Shown piece after piece: positions 19,364 through 29,484 of a stretch of 64,000 nucleotides of DNA; positions within the stretch are counted from its first letter, which is position 1, and each line of letters starts with the position of its first letter. The notes under the pieces are model-generated. The model did not search any database, was not told the origin of the DNA, and worked only from the letters and a program-made list of their open reading frames with translations. Both the position numbers and the translations under genes were made by a program. This DNA is from Legionella quinlivanii (GTDB taxonomy: Bacteria; Pseudomonadota; Gammaproteobacteria; Legionellales; Legionellaceae), in the NCBI RefSeq assembly GCF_003265995.1, contig NZ_MVJN01000002.1, positions 360,422-424,421 of the forward strand, given 5' to 3'.

Positions 19364-19741
19364 ATGAAGCAAAATAACCTGGTCAAAAAAGATAGATTAC
19401 TAATTATTGATTGGCTGATAGAACATTTTCCAAATGCTTTTTTTAAAAAACCCGTACAGGTGAAACCCCTGCAGATAGGAATATTCGACGATATTATTGA
19501 ATTTTACGATCGACTGGAGTCACCTCCTTTTAGTAAAAAATCATTGCGGGAAGCCTTGAACTACTATAGCTCATCGCCAGCCTACCTTAGCTGTCAGAAA
19601 GTGAATACAGCTCGAGTTGATCTCTATGGCAATGAAGTAGATGTGGTGACAGAAGAACAAGCCAAATACGCTCACCAGCGTTTTCAGACTCGCTACACCA
19701 AATCTGACAAATCGAGTGTTGATTCTGAAAAAGCCGAGTAA
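19364..19741 (+). CDS. ProQ/FinO-domain RNA-binding protein
   Basis: A 125-residue protein from the ATG at 19364; the frame stays open back to a GTG at 19289, but that extension lies inside the 185-bp palindrome. The ProQ/FinO fold is visible: LIIDWLIEHFPNAFF, PLQIGIFDDIIEFYD, then KKSLREALNYYSSSPAYLSC and ARVDLYGNEVDVVTEEQAKY. This family binds structured sRNAs and mRNA 3' ends; Legionella RocC, a competence regulator, is a member. No partner sRNA was identified. The palindrome may have replaced the native promoter or start. Confidence 0.85.
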   Translation: MKQNNLVKKDRLLIIDWLIEHFPNAFFKKPVQVKPLQIGIFDDIIEFYDRLESPPFSKKSLREALNYYSSSPAYLSCQKVNTARVDLYGNEVDVVTEEQAKYAHQRFQTRYTKSDKSSVDSEKAE

Positions 19742-19810
19742 TTTTAAAGCGAGGATGCAGCGCTGCGATCGACTCGGAAACCCTGAGCCTGCACTGAATG
19801 TATATACTTG

Positions 19811-19897
19811 TCGTCTTTGCGAACAAAGTGAAGCAATCCAGATAGTTGCTCGAACAAAATATGAACTGGATTGCTTCGCTGACGCTCGCAAAGACGA
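19811..19897. repeat. Dispersed inverted repeat (TCGTCTTTGCGA type)
   Basis: TCGTCTTTGCGAACAAAGTG plus AAGCAATCCA at the left is answered by TGGATTGCTTCGCTGACGCTCGCAAAGACGA at the right (87 bp in all). This matches in form a very widespread bacterial interspersed hairpin of the type CGTCATTGCGAGC...GCTCGCAATGACG. It follows the ProQ-like gene and could act as an mRNA 3' hairpin there. Confidence 0.75.
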
Positions 19898-19988
19898 TTT
19901 AGTGGACCTATCTTTATTTATGCAAACAAGGCTGCCCGAGGATGACAGTGTAATAAACAATAGCGTTTAACATGAATGCCAGCAAGAC

Positions 19989-20684
19989 TCAGCCTGGCTT
20001 CTCTGCACACATTAAATAGTTAATATCCACTGATTTGGCAAGCTCTGCCTGACGGCTAAAAGGATTATAATTGATTCCTTCCAGTGCAATGAGCTGCAAT
20101 CCCGTGCTCCTCAGAATATCTGCCAGCTCTCCTGGTTTGATGAACTTTTCATAATCATGAGTTTGCCGGGGTAATAATCCCAAAATATATTCCGCAGCAA
20201 TAATAGCGGCTCCATAAGCCTTCAAAGTTCGATTAATTGTAGAAAGAAACAGCTTGCCTCCTGGCTTTAACAAACGAAAGCAATGCTGTATTACCAGCTC
20301 AGGATTGCTGACATGTTCCAGCATTTCCATGCAGGTAACCACATCAAATGCTGGCTCCTCAAAATCCTCTATAGGGGTGACATGGTAATTAATGGAGAGA
20401 TTTTGAGCAAGTGCATGGGTATTTGCGGTGACAATAGCATCATTATCGGCATCAATCCCCGTAACAACTCCCCCCTGCCCGGCTATTGCTTCAGCCAGAA
20501 TACCCCCGCCGCAGCCCACATCAAGAACCCTGGCTTGGCTCAAAAGCGCATGTTTTTGGATAAATTGCAACCGCGCAGGATTAATATCATGCAAGGTCTT
20601 AAGCGGGCCGTTCTTATCCCACCAATGCCTGGAAAGGGCATTAAATTTTGAAACTTCACGCACATCGATTGTTGATTTAGTCAT
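19989..20684 (-). CDS. ubiG: Ubiquinone biosynthesis O-methyltransferase
   Basis: Carries out both O-methylations in ubiquinone synthesis using SAM. The 231 residues begin with VSKFNALSRHWWDKNGPLKTLHDINPARL, characteristic of UbiG. SAM motif I is VLDVGCGGGILAEAIA, and VVTCMEMLEHVSNPELVIQ and GGKLFLSTINRTLKAYG follow. It overlaps the Ung-like gene upstream by 8 bases, so the two are translated from one message. Confidence 0.96.
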   Translation of the reverse strand: MTKSTIDVREVSKFNALSRHWWDKNGPLKTLHDINPARLQFIQKHALLSQARVLDVGCGGGILAEAIAGQGGVVTGIDADNDAIVTANTHALAQNLSINYHVTPIEDFEEPAFDVVTCMEMLEHVSNPELVIQHCFRLLKPGGKLFLSTINRTLKAYGAAIIAAEYILGLLPRQTHDYEKFIKPGELADILRSTGLQLIALEGINYNPFSRQAELAKSVDINYLMCAEKPG

Positions 20685-21408
20685 TTACACTTAGCAAATC
20701 CAAATGTTTAAAAAAATTCTGAACATTCTTATTCGTTATAAAGCTCAGATTATAAGGGTGCTCAGCCACCAGACCGGAAAAGGGTTTTGTCTCTTCAAGC
20801 TGTTTGGCAATATTGCCCAGTAAAATCAATTGCAATGACGGCTTAACTTCCGCGAGACGCTTAAAAAGAGAACTCATAAAAGGCCGCCACTCTCTGGCAT
20901 GATATTTTACTTGCCCCTCACTGTAAACCAGGGAGGCATTCAGCAAGAGAAATCCTCTATTAATTAAACCAGTAAAGAACTCATTCGCTGTTTGCACATA
21001 ATTTGTTTTATCAACTTTTTGAATAGCCTGCTGCGAAAAATCCTCACTCAGATCTCCTTTAACCAGGAGTAACATTTTTATGAAATTACGGAGCGAGGTT
21101 GCACGATTCACTTCTTTACTTAAACCGCTTTGGCTCCATATATCACTTACCGCAGCATCCCAAAATGCATAGCCATTGGCTGATTGTATTCGAGGGTAAG
21201 GAGATTCACCCAATAAAATATAATTCGTGGCGTCAAGCGGCAGGCTAAAAGCAGAGAATAAGGCCTCTTTTCCCGGAAGCCAATCGTCAGTTAGCTCCAA
21301 CTGCCTGAGGTAGGCCGGGTCCATAGCAGACAAGCCTTCTTCAATGATTTCATGCCACTGATAATGGGTTGTTTCAATTAAATTATATAATGTAGAATCA
21401 CGAGCCAT
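20677..21408 (-). CDS. Divergent uracil-DNA glycosylase-like protein
   Basis: A 243-residue protein with the family 1 Ung layout: GKEALFSAFSLPLD, then YILLGESPYPRIQSANGYAFWD where Ung has GQDPYHGPGQAHGL, GFLLLNASLVYSEGQ where Ung has GVLLLNTVLTVRAGQ, LILLGNIAKQLE, and AEHPYNLSF where Ung has HPSPLS. The catalytic Asp of GQDPYH is replaced by S69, while the His of the final motif is kept. Base excision activity is therefore doubtful, or substrate and mechanism differ. It overlaps ubiG. Confidence 0.75.
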   Translation of the reverse strand: MARDSTLYNLIETTHYQWHEIIEEGLSAMDPAYLRQLELTDDWLPGKEALFSAFSLPLDATNYILLGESPYPRIQSANGYAFWDAAVSDIWSQSGLSKEVNRATSLRNFIKMLLLVKGDLSEDFSQQAIQKVDKTNYVQTANEFFTGLINRGFLLLNASLVYSEGQVKYHAREWRPFMSSLFKRLAEVKPSLQLILLGNIAKQLEETKPFSGLVAEHPYNLSFITNKNVQNFFKHLDLLSVND

Positions 21409-21531
21409 ATGTTTTTCTTGGTTAATTCAAAAGGACTGATTAAGTTTAGTTTATCAAAAATGAATAATTCATCATATTTTCTTAAGAAAACTTATTTACA
21501 ATATGTAAGACTAAAATAAGAGAACAAATTT

Positions 21532-23580
21532 ATGGCGATGTCCAGTGAGCAAATCCATAACCAGAACTGCTATCTCTATTTAAGAGGCATCGCGGAAAAC
21601 GGTAAGCTACCCAGGGCTATTTATGCAATTTTTCCGCAAACGCTAAAGGAGCCTCTGACAAACATTTTACAGGCAGCCTACAATCCCAATTTTGCCTATG
21701 CCGATTTGTACCGTGATTTTTTCATTTTTATAGACCAGAACAGCAAAGCGATTGAGCTTATAAAGAGTAATCTTCAAAAAAGGCTGGACATTTTGACCGC
21801 GAGGCAAAACCTTCGACCTAACTCTGGTGGATTTTTTGATGCAAAACAGAGTATTCAAACTGGCAGCTTATCTGATTCACAGAGCGAAATTAATGTACTT
21901 AAAAAGGAAATTAGTGAACTAAATGATTTTATTCACAAGATATATGCTAATGATAATCACATTCTCGATGTAACATTCGAGACCATAAAACACATACCCG
22001 CAAATCACAAGCCGGGCGATAAAAAGAAAATAACCTCTGCAATTCGCAACCAATTGGCAAACGAGCATCCACGGGTTAATACTGCGCCGTCGCCCTCCGA
22101 TGTTGACTCTTTTAAAAGCCGGGCACAAGACACTTTTGGCCGCGAGTATAAACCACAACATAAAACCAGTCTGGCAACTAAAAGAGACTACAAATATAAA
22201 AACGGGTTAACCCTGCCTGTAGAATTACGTTTCGGAACCCAGGTACAACGAGAAAAAGGCCTGACTCAAATCAGCCCTTCGTTTAAATTATGGTTAAACA
22301 ATCAGTTGAGAAGGCCTCTGGACTCTCTTTTTCAATCTCCTGACCCTGCACAGCGAATTACTCATGTTTACTTTAACAATCTGGGCCGGGATCGTATTGA
22401 TCCTGAAGGCAGATTGGAATGCCGTATGACCCAGACCCTTGAAGGACTTGAAAAGGACCATGACAACATTGCAGTAATCACACTGCCCGCTGACAAAGGA
22501 ATATTTTCTTTTGGCGATTACCATGCCACCAACGCCAATCTGAATTATGAGAATGAATTCGAGCGATTGTTTAATATTGCAATCGGTAACTCAAACGAAG
22601 CTATAAAAGACTTCTATATCAGCCCTGAGATAAAAGAACTGCTGTACGGAACAAACGAGCAGGAGATTGTAAAAAGATTACTCCTGGGCAGTTTTAACAC
22701 GATGGGAGCCACCCCTGATAAGCCATTAAGTAAAGCACAAAGACAGGCTATCTGGTTTGATTTTAACAAATTTGCCTTACCTGATCGTGTAATTAGTGAA
22801 CTCAAACCTTTAACTTTTAATTTTTCCTGTAAAGATGCGATAGATCGCGCAGGGGTATCCTCCGCTTATTACAACCTAATGAAATCTATCGAGCTAGGCT
22901 CTCCAATGAGCCGCGAGGAATTTGAACGCGCTCTTCATGCTGCCCCGGCCATGGTTAAAGGACGCGGCATGAATCACCATGAAGAACTGCTGTGGAATGC
23001 AATCGATTTTTATATTAATTCAGGCTATCAACAGGTTAAACAGGATATCCCCTGGCTTGTCCAGTGGAGAGACGATAATTGTCCTCACAGACGTGCCAAT
23101 GAACTTCTCCTGATACGTATACCTCAGGCGAGAATTGACTTGCAGGAGCTCAAACGCAGTACCAAAGAACTGTCTGAGCAGGCTGGTAAACTTATCGATT
23201 TAGTTGAAGAGCAGGCCAGGAAGAATACCAGCGGCAAACGTTTATTGCTGCAGGCGGTTAGTGATACCATCGATTTACTGGAAAATCCTAGTCCTGAGAA
23301 AAAACAACGTTATGAACTCCTGGCTAATCAACTGGAGGTTAAAGATCCCCGCTGGCGTGCTGCTGCCGGTATTATGAAAATAATCGCCGGAATATTCCAC
23401 TATGTATTTACCTTTGGCTCCTCCAAAATGTTTAATTCGGGAGTGGCCACATTTAGAACATCTCAAAATGCCAGTGAACGCAAGCAAATTCAGCTCAGTA
23501 TGAAAGAACTGGTCAGACAAAATATGGAAGATACCGAGCAGCATGATGAAAGCTCAATGCCAACAGAATTGAGTATATAG
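21532..23580 (+). CDS. Candidate CX5R phosphatase, probable Dot/Icm effector
   Basis: A 682-residue protein of no family I can name with certainty. It contains FNFSCKDAIDRAGVSSAYYN, a CX5R signature with C433 and R439, preceded by a strand and followed by a helix, as in protein and phosphoinositide phosphatases (compare CKSGKDRT of SidF/SidP and SopB types). A coiled coil lies around residues 115-140, and QQAGK-like helices around 540-600 are followed by a hydrophobic patch (IMKIIAGIFHYVFTFG) that could touch membrane. The C-terminus is polar and acidic (NMEDTEQHDESSMPTELSI), as in many Dot/Icm substrates. Effector status is inference. Confidence 0.55.
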   Translation: MAMSSEQIHNQNCYLYLRGIAENGKLPRAIYAIFPQTLKEPLTNILQAAYNPNFAYADLYRDFFIFIDQNSKAIELIKSNLQKRLDILTARQNLRPNSGGFFDAKQSIQTGSLSDSQSEINVLKKEISELNDFIHKIYANDNHILDVTFETIKHIPANHKPGDKKKITSAIRNQLANEHPRVNTAPSPSDVDSFKSRAQDTFGREYKPQHKTSLATKRDYKYKNGLTLPVELRFGTQVQREKGLTQISPSFKLWLNNQLRRPLDSLFQSPDPAQRITHVYFNNLGRDRIDPEGRLECRMTQTLEGLEKDHDNIAVITLPADKGIFSFGDYHATNANLNYENEFERLFNIAIGNSNEAIKDFYISPEIKELLYGTNEQEIVKRLLLGSFNTMGATPDKPLSKAQRQAIWFDFNKFALPDRVISELKPLTFNFSCKDAIDRAGVSSAYYNLMKSIELGSPMSREEFERALHAAPAMVKGRGMNHHEELLWNAIDFYINSGYQQVKQDIPWLVQWRDDNCPHRRANELLLIRIPQARIDLQELKRSTKELSEQAGKLIDLVEEQARKNTSGKRLLLQAVSDTIDLLENPSPEKKQRYELLANQLEVKDPRWRAAAGIMKIIAGIFHYVFTFGSSKMFNSGVATFRTSQNASERKQIQLSMKELVRQNMEDTEQHDESSMPTELSI

Positions 23581-23638
23581 TCTTGCATGACCTCTGAAAT
23601 TTGGCTAAGGTTAACTACCTTTTTTTCTGGACAATGCA

Positions 23639-24862
23639 ATGGATCCTGTAACCAGACGTGTCCTGGTCGATTTGCGCGAAAGACAACCAGAGATGATTCA
23701 GCAGCTCCTGCGACTATGTGAGATTAACTCCGGCACCACTAATCTTAATGGACTCGCCGACATCCATAGTGAATTACATCGGGTGTTTAGCCCCCTTGCC
23801 GATTCCATTGAGTCAGTTTCTTTTCCACCTCTCCACAGCATCGATATGAACGGTAATTCACAAAGACTTGTCTGTGGGGATGCCTTATTTATCCGAAAGC
23901 GGCCGGAATTAAAAAGACGAATACTTTTAGGCGGGCATATGGATACTGTTTATCACGTAAACCATCCTTTTCAGACGCTTCGCTATCTTGATGAAAATAC
24001 GATTAACGGTCCTGGGGTTGCTGATATGAAAGGCGGCCTGCTCATCATTCTGAATGCTCTCGAAATGTTTGAACAACTTCCCGAATCTCAGTCTCTGGGC
24101 TGGGATGTTTTTATTAATGCCGACGAAGAAATTGGCTCACCCGCCTCCAGCCCCTGGCTTGAGAGCATGGCGGCCAGCTATCAGGCGGGCCTCATTTATG
24201 AGCCAGCAATGGATGCTAAAGGCACACTGGCCAAAAACAGAAGGGGCAGTGGAAAATTTACCGTGGTGGCAACTGGAAAATCCGCCCATGTCGGGCGTGC
24301 TTTTGAAGAAGGGCGAAATGCAATCTGCTATCTGGCACAGGTGCTTCTTTCGATTCATGCCCTTAATGGCCAGCGAGAAGGTGTCACAGTTAATGTGGGT
24401 AAAATTGCCGGTGGAGAGGCATTGAATATGGTGCCAGATAAAGCGGTCGCCAAACTGGATATACGTGTGAGCAATTCAGAGGATGAACTGTGGATTCAAC
24501 GACAATTGAATAAAATACTGGGCCAGGAAAAAAGACAGGATTATCAATTAGCAATAGACGGACAGTTTGGCAGGCCAGTAAAATTTGTCGACAGCAAAAC
24601 GCAAAAACTGTTTGGATGCGTGCAGCGCGCCGGGGAAAGGCTTAATCTCGATATGGTATGGAAAGATAGCGGCGGCTGCTGCGATGGCAATAATCTGGCA
24701 CAGAAAGGCTTACCGGTGCTCGATACCCTCGGCGTTCGCGGTGGTGCGATCCATAGCGATGAAGAATTCATCCTGCTCGACAGTTTGATTGAGCGGACCG
24801 CTTTAAGTCTGTTTATACTGCAGGACCTGGCTCAGGGCAGTTTGGAGGCAGTTCACTCATGA
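23639..24862 (+). CDS. M20-family metallohydrolase of the arginine cluster
   Basis: A 407-residue zinc hydrolase of the carboxypeptidase G2/ArgE/DapE type. Metal and catalytic residues are visible: H100 and D102 in GGHMDTVYH, D129 in GPGVADMKGG, E163 and E164 in NADEEIGSP, a dimerisation domain around KFTVVATGKSAHVGRAFEEG, and a late GGAIHSDEEF. It overlaps astA (ATGATG over its stop). No astE-type M14 enzyme is seen here, so it may supply the desuccinylase step or another amide hydrolysis in arginine catabolism; this is inference from position. Confidence 0.85.
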   Translation: MDPVTRRVLVDLRERQPEMIQQLLRLCEINSGTTNLNGLADIHSELHRVFSPLADSIESVSFPPLHSIDMNGNSQRLVCGDALFIRKRPELKRRILLGGHMDTVYHVNHPFQTLRYLDENTINGPGVADMKGGLLIILNALEMFEQLPESQSLGWDVFINADEEIGSPASSPWLESMAASYQAGLIYEPAMDAKGTLAKNRRGSGKFTVVATGKSAHVGRAFEEGRNAICYLAQVLLSIHALNGQREGVTVNVGKIAGGEALNMVPDKAVAKLDIRVSNSEDELWIQRQLNKILGQEKRQDYQLAIDGQFGRPVKFVDSKTQKLFGCVQRAGERLNLDMVWKDSGGCCDGNNLAQKGLPVLDTLGVRGGAIHSDEEFILLDSLIERTALSLFILQDLAQGSLEAVHS

Positions 24863-25887
24863 TGATTTTTCGTCGCGCTTTTCTTTCTGATCTTGACTCG
24901 ATTTATGATTTGGCAATGCATAGCGGTATCGGTATTACCACACTGGTAAAGGACAGGGAGTTATTAAAAAAACGCATTGAGTGGTCTTGTGCTTCTTTTG
25001 AAAAAGAAGTCAAAAAGCCGCTTAATGAATATTATTTTTTTGTTCTGGAAGATCCGGAAACGAAGAAAGTAGTCGGCACATCAGCCATTGAAGGAGCCAC
25101 GGGCTTCGACAGCCCTTTTTATTCCTATAAAATTTCCCGACGAACACGATTTTGTCATTCACTTAATATTCGCAGTGACTATGAGGTCTTAAGCCTGGTT
25201 AACGATAACCAGGGAAAAAGTGAGGTGTGTACCCTCTTTCTCGACCCCTCCTATCGCCGTAATAATAATGGATTACTGCTTTCCCGAGCTCGCTTTCTTT
25301 TTATCGCTGCGTTTCCTTTGCGGTTTTCATCCACAATAATTGCCGAAATGCGTGGGATTTCAGATGAGGCCGGCCACTCGCCTTTTTGGGATCATGTTGG
25401 AAGTCATTTTTTTCATATGACTTTTTCTGAGGCCGATCGCCTGACCATTTCCACTGACAAGCAGTTTATTGCTGATTTGATGCCTCGCAATCCCATTTAT
25501 GTCAAATTACTGGCGGCTGCTGCGCAATCAGTCATTGGTCAGCCCCATCAGTCAACCCTGCCGGCCATGAATATTCTTATGCATGAAGGGTTTCGCTTTT
25601 TGGGATACGTGGATATTTTTGATGCCGGTCCCACACTGGAAGCCCCTGTTGAAGAAATCAATACTATTAAAACCAGCCAATTACGAACAATTGGCAGCAT
25701 AAGTGATGAGGTCAGTAGTAAATCCTATATGGTAGCTAATACCTCTTCTGATTTCCGGGCAACCCTTAGTCAAGCCATTATTACCAAAAGCGATAGCTGC
25801 ATAGTGAGCAAAGAAACAGCGGAGCGGTTAAAACTAAAAAAGGGAGACGCTGTCAGACTTTCTCCTTTACATCCCGAAAAACATTAA
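24859..25887 (+). CDS. astA: Arginine N-succinyltransferase
   Basis: First step of the ammonia-producing arginine succinyltransferase pathway: arginine plus succinyl-CoA. The 342 residues show FRRAFLSDLDSIYDLA, VCTLFLDPSYRRNNNGLLLS, IIAEMRGISDEAGHSPFWD, ADLMPRNPIYVKLL and DIFDAGPTLEAPV, all characteristic of AstA. The start overlaps the M20 gene by 4 bases, and astD follows 14 bases after the stop. Confidence 0.96.
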   Translation: MMIFRRAFLSDLDSIYDLAMHSGIGITTLVKDRELLKKRIEWSCASFEKEVKKPLNEYYFFVLEDPETKKVVGTSAIEGATGFDSPFYSYKISRRTRFCHSLNIRSDYEVLSLVNDNQGKSEVCTLFLDPSYRRNNNGLLLSRARFLFIAAFPLRFSSTIIAEMRGISDEAGHSPFWDHVGSHFFHMTFSEADRLTISTDKQFIADLMPRNPIYVKLLAAAAQSVIGQPHQSTLPAMNILMHEGFRFLGYVDIFDAGPTLEAPVEEINTIKTSQLRTIGSISDEVSSKSYMVANTSSDFRATLSQAIITKSDSCIVSKETAERLKLKKGDAVRLSPLHPEKH

Positions 25888-25901
25888 CATGAAGGACATC
25901 G

Positions 25902-27383
25902 ATGAATACGATTTCAAATACCTCGTATAGCCACTACATTGATGGGCAGTGGGTGTCAGGGGAAGGGCCTGACTTAATCTCCATCAATCCCGCTACTAAT
26001 GAGTTAGTGTGGAAAGGACATAACGCAACAGAGTTTGAAATCAGACAGGCAGCCGAAGCCGCAAACAAGGCTTTAGGACCCTGGATGAATTCAAGCGTTG
26101 AGGAGCGTATTGCCTGTCTGAAACGTTTTGCCAATACCGTTGAAAAAAAACGGGAGCAGTTAGCTGAGCTGATTTCTCTCGAAACAGGCAAGCCATTGTG
26201 GGAATCCCAGACAGAAGTTAATTCGGTCATTGCCAAAATAGCCATATCGATTCAGGCTTATCATGAGCGCAATGCTGAAAAATCAACTATAAGCCCGGAA
26301 TCAACTGCAGCTTTACGATACAAACCGCATGGTGTGGTAGCTGTCCTCGGTGCTTTTAATTTTCCGGCTCACTTGAGTAATGGTCATATTGTTCCTGCCC
26401 TTCTTGCTGGAAACACCGTCATTTATAAGCCTAGTGAATTATGTCCCGCAGTAGCGATTTTGATTATGCAATGCTGGCATGAGAGCGAATTACCACAGGG
26501 TGTGATCAATTGTATTCAGGGGGATGCCAAAACAGCTCAGACGCTTTTATCCCAGCGAATTAAAGGGGTATTTTTTACAGGAAGTTATTCCACTGGCAAA
26601 CGAATTAATCAACAGTTTGTGGATCGGCCCGAGGTCATTCTTGCTCTCGAAATGGGTGGAAATAACCCCTTGATTGTGGATGATATTGATGACATTGACG
26701 CTGCTGTTTATCATACGCTTTTGTCTACAATGATCACCGCAGGACAACGCTGTACCTGTGCAAGAAGAGTTTTCATTAAAGACAACGCACAGGGCAAAGC
26801 CTTTCTTGATAAGTTTACTGAAGCCTGTGACGCCTTGCTTATTGGTGATTATAAACAACGCCCTGAGCCTTTCATGGGTCCGGTTATCCGGTTTGAACAT
26901 GCCCGCCAACACCTTGCAGCACAGCAAAAACTGCTTGATTCAGGGGGTAAAGCCTTACTGCAAATGAGATTATTGCAGGACGATGCCGCATTTTTATCGC
27001 CTGGAATTATTGACATGTCAGACGCCCGCTCTGTTATTGATGAAGAGATTTTTGCCCCTCTGGTCCAGGTCCATCGTTATCAGGATTTTGAAGAAGCCAT
27101 TAAAATGGCAAATCAAACCAAATATGGGCTGGCAGCTGGTCTTTTAAGTAAGCATCCTGATCATTATCAATTGTTTTACAGACAGATTAATTCAGGACTT
27201 ATAAACTGGAACAGGGCCACCACTGGAGCGGCCAGCAGCCTTCCCTTCGGTGGTATTGGATGCAGCGGCAATCACCGTCCCAGTGCCTATTTTGCAGCGG
27301 ATTATTGTTCTTATCCCGTTGCCAGCATGGAAAGCGCTGAACTAACTAAACCAGCTCAGTTATTACCCGGAATTACTTTATGA
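25902..27383 (+). CDS. astD: N-succinylglutamate 5-semialdehyde dehydrogenase
   Basis: NAD-dependent aldehyde dehydrogenase of the AST pathway. The 493 residues include [20 protein letters not shown], the catalytic Glu in [11 protein letters not shown], the nucleophile Cys in [11 protein letters not shown] and the end motif [18 protein letters not shown], which is typical of AstD. It overlaps astB by 4 bases. Confidence 0.96.
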   Translation: MNTISNTSYSHYIDGQWVSGEGPDLISINPATNELVWKGHNATEFEIRQAAEAANKALGPWMNSSVEERIACLKRFANTVEKKREQLAELISLETGKPLWESQTEVNSVIAKIAISIQAYHERNAEKSTISPESTAALRYKPHGVVAVLGAFNFPAHLSNGHIVPALLAGNTVIYKPSELCPAVAILIMQCWHESELPQGVINCIQGDAKTAQTLLSQRIKGVFFTGSYSTGKRINQQFVDRPEVILALEMGGNNPLIVDDIDDIDAAVYHTLLSTMITAGQRCTCARRVFIKDNAQGKAFLDKFTEACDALLIGDYKQRPEPFMGPVIRFEHARQHLAAQQKLLDSGGKALLQMRLLQDDAAFLSPGIIDMSDARSVIDEEIFAPLVQVHRYQDFEEAIKMANQTKYGLAAGLLSKHPDHYQLFYRQINSGLINWNRATTGAASSLPFGGIGCSGNHRPSAYFAADYCSYPVASMESAELTKPAQLLPGITL

Positions 27384-28723
27384 AAAGCTATGAGTTGAAT
27401 ATGGATGGGCTGGTGGGACCAACGCATAATTATGCGGGTTTATCCCTGGGCAATATTGCATCGACTTCGAATGCACTCTCAATAGCCAATCCCCAGGCAG
27501 CAGCTCTCCAGGGTTTGGCCAAGATGCGCTTCCTGCATGGACTGGGCTTGAAACAGGCGGTCTTACCCCCTCATCAACGGCCTAATTTAAATCTGCTCAT
27601 GCAAATGGGTTTTTATGGCAGTACTGAGCAAATGCTGTCTCAGGCGAGCCGCGAAGCGCCTGAAATTCTGGCAGCCGCTTATTCTGCATCCAGTATGTGG
27701 ACAGCCAATGCGGCTACAGTGATTCCAAGTATTGATAGCAGTGATCGGCGGGTTCATTTTACAGCAGCTAATCTGATATCCAATTTACACCGGCATCAGG
27801 AAGCGTCTTTTTCCTCTCGTTTACTCAAAAAACTCTTTAATACGGATAGTTATTTCTCGCATCATTCATCCTTACCTGCAAGTGTGGTGACTAGTGATGA
27901 AGGAGCTGCAAATCATAGCCGACTTGCTGCAAATCATAATCAGGCGGGTATTCATCTATTCGTGTACGGCAAACGCGCCCTATGGTCCACCTATGCACCA
28001 GCCCCTCAGCGTTTCCCGGCAAGACAAACCTATGAAGCCTCCAGCGCAATTGCCAGAGCCCATCTCCTTAATCCGAATAAAGTAGTTTTTGCCTGCCAGA
28101 ATCCACTTGCCATTGATAAGGGGGTTTTTCACAATGATGTTATTGCAGTTGCCAACGAATCGGTTTTGTTAATTCATCAGCAGGCCTTTCTCAATCAGGC
28201 AGAAGTAATCAGGGAGCTGAAAGACAAAGCTGATTTTGATCTTACTATTGTTGAAATAAATGACCGGCAAATCAGCATTGATGACGCCGTATCCAGTTAC
28301 CTTTTTAATTCTCAGCTGCTGACGCTTGAGGATGGCTCGATGACTCTTGTGGCACCGAGTGAATGTCAATACAACCAGAAGGTTCATGAAACAATCAATC
28401 ACATTCTGTCATCACCCAATAACCCAATCAATCATTGCTATTTCATGGACTTAAAGCAGAGTATGCGGAATGGCGGCGGCCCCGCCTGTCTGCGATTAAG
28501 GGTTTTGCTCCAGGAAGAAGAGCTTGCAGAGATGCACCAGGGCGTACTGATAAATGAATCGCTGCTCACAGGTCTTGAACAGTGGGTCAAAAGACATTAT
28601 CGAGATCGCCTGCATGCTCAGGATTTCCTGGATCCTTTACTGGTGGATGAAGTCCTTATCGCTCTCGATGAGCTGACGCAGATTTTGGACCTTGGTTCAA
28701 TTTATCCTTTTCAACAAGCTTGA
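27380..28723 (+). CDS. astB: N-succinylarginine dihydrolase
   Basis: Hydrolyses N-succinylarginine to succinylornithine, CO2 and ammonia. The 447 residues open with [19 protein letters not shown], the AstB hallmark, and include [25 protein letters not shown] and [19 protein letters not shown] with the catalytic Cys near the end. The order M20-astA-astD-astB with overlapping ends points to a single operon. astC and astE are not in the window. Confidence 0.97.
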   Translation: MKSYELNMDGLVGPTHNYAGLSLGNIASTSNALSIANPQAAALQGLAKMRFLHGLGLKQAVLPPHQRPNLNLLMQMGFYGSTEQMLSQASREAPEILAAAYSASSMWTANAATVIPSIDSSDRRVHFTAANLISNLHRHQEASFSSRLLKKLFNTDSYFSHHSSLPASVVTSDEGAANHSRLAANHNQAGIHLFVYGKRALWSTYAPAPQRFPARQTYEASSAIARAHLLNPNKVVFACQNPLAIDKGVFHNDVIAVANESVLLIHQQAFLNQAEVIRELKDKADFDLTIVEINDRQISIDDAVSSYLFNSQLLTLEDGSMTLVAPSECQYNQKVHETINHILSSPNNPINHCYFMDLKQSMRNGGGPACLRLRVLLQEEELAEMHQGVLINESLLTGLEQWVKRHYRDRLHAQDFLDPLLVDEVLIALDELTQILDLGSIYPFQQA

Positions 28724-28729
28724 CAAACG

Positions 28730-29461
28730 ATGTGGAAAACCTTTGCTGGCCGCTGTCTGTATCAAAGTGAAGGCGGCATTTCTGTCTACGACAATTTTAT
28801 CTTTCGCTGGCTCTCGCTGGGTAGTCCGGCGATTCAAAGTTTAATTAATCTTTATAAGCCAGAAAGGCCTGGTCTGAATTATGTTAGTACGCTAATTCTT
28901 CCTGCCAGACTATTTCCCGGGCCGAGCTGCTTATTAGGATTAGGAGGAGCTGGAGCTGCGCATGCACTGTCCCCTGTTCTTACTCCCTCTACTTTGACAG
29001 CCATTGAAATCAATGAAGAAATTATTCAGGTGGCGAGAACTTATTTCATGACGGAAAGACTCAAAAATCTCAATATCATTAACCAGGATGCCAGTACGTT
29101 TATTACAAATAACAAGACGCAATTCAAGCACATTCTTGTCGACTTGTTTGATGCGCACCGCTTTCCGCCCAATTGCTATAATCCGCAGTTTTTTAATGAC
29201 TGTCAGAGCGCTCTTTCAGCCAATGGCTATCTTAGCGTTAACCTGGCCAATCGCAGGGAACAATATCCCGTTTTCAAGTGGCTAAAACAGCAGTTTGACA
29301 TGTCAACATTGGTATTGCCCGTCAGGAAATCAATGAATATGATTATTATTGCTGCAGACAAGCCTGCTCTGGATATACTCATTGAACAATTGAAAGCCAG
29401 AAAAATAATACGCGCTCTCGCCTGGGATCCAACCTGGAATCGCATTGCAAGAACTGATTAG
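28730..29461 (+). CDS. Spermidine-synthase-like methyltransferase-fold protein
   Basis: A 243-residue protein with the spermine/spermidine synthase fold: CLLGLGGAGAAHALSPVL as the nucleotide-binding glycine loop, TAIEINEEIIQVARTYF with the acidic residue that binds the ribose, and ILVDLFDAHRFPPNCYNPQFF. The classical GGGDGG and the polyamine-site Asp residues are not clearly kept, so aminopropyl transfer is uncertain. It lies 6 bases after astB and is probably part of the same transcript. Confidence 0.75.
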   Translation: MWKTFAGRCLYQSEGGISVYDNFIFRWLSLGSPAIQSLINLYKPERPGLNYVSTLILPARLFPGPSCLLGLGGAGAAHALSPVLTPSTLTAIEINEEIIQVARTYFMTERLKNLNIINQDASTFITNNKTQFKHILVDLFDAHRFPPNCYNPQFFNDCQSALSANGYLSVNLANRREQYPVFKWLKQQFDMSTLVLPVRKSMNMIIIAADKPALDILIEQLKARKIIRALAWDPTWNRIARTD

Positions 29462-29484
29462 AACCACTAATTGATTTGGCCAGC

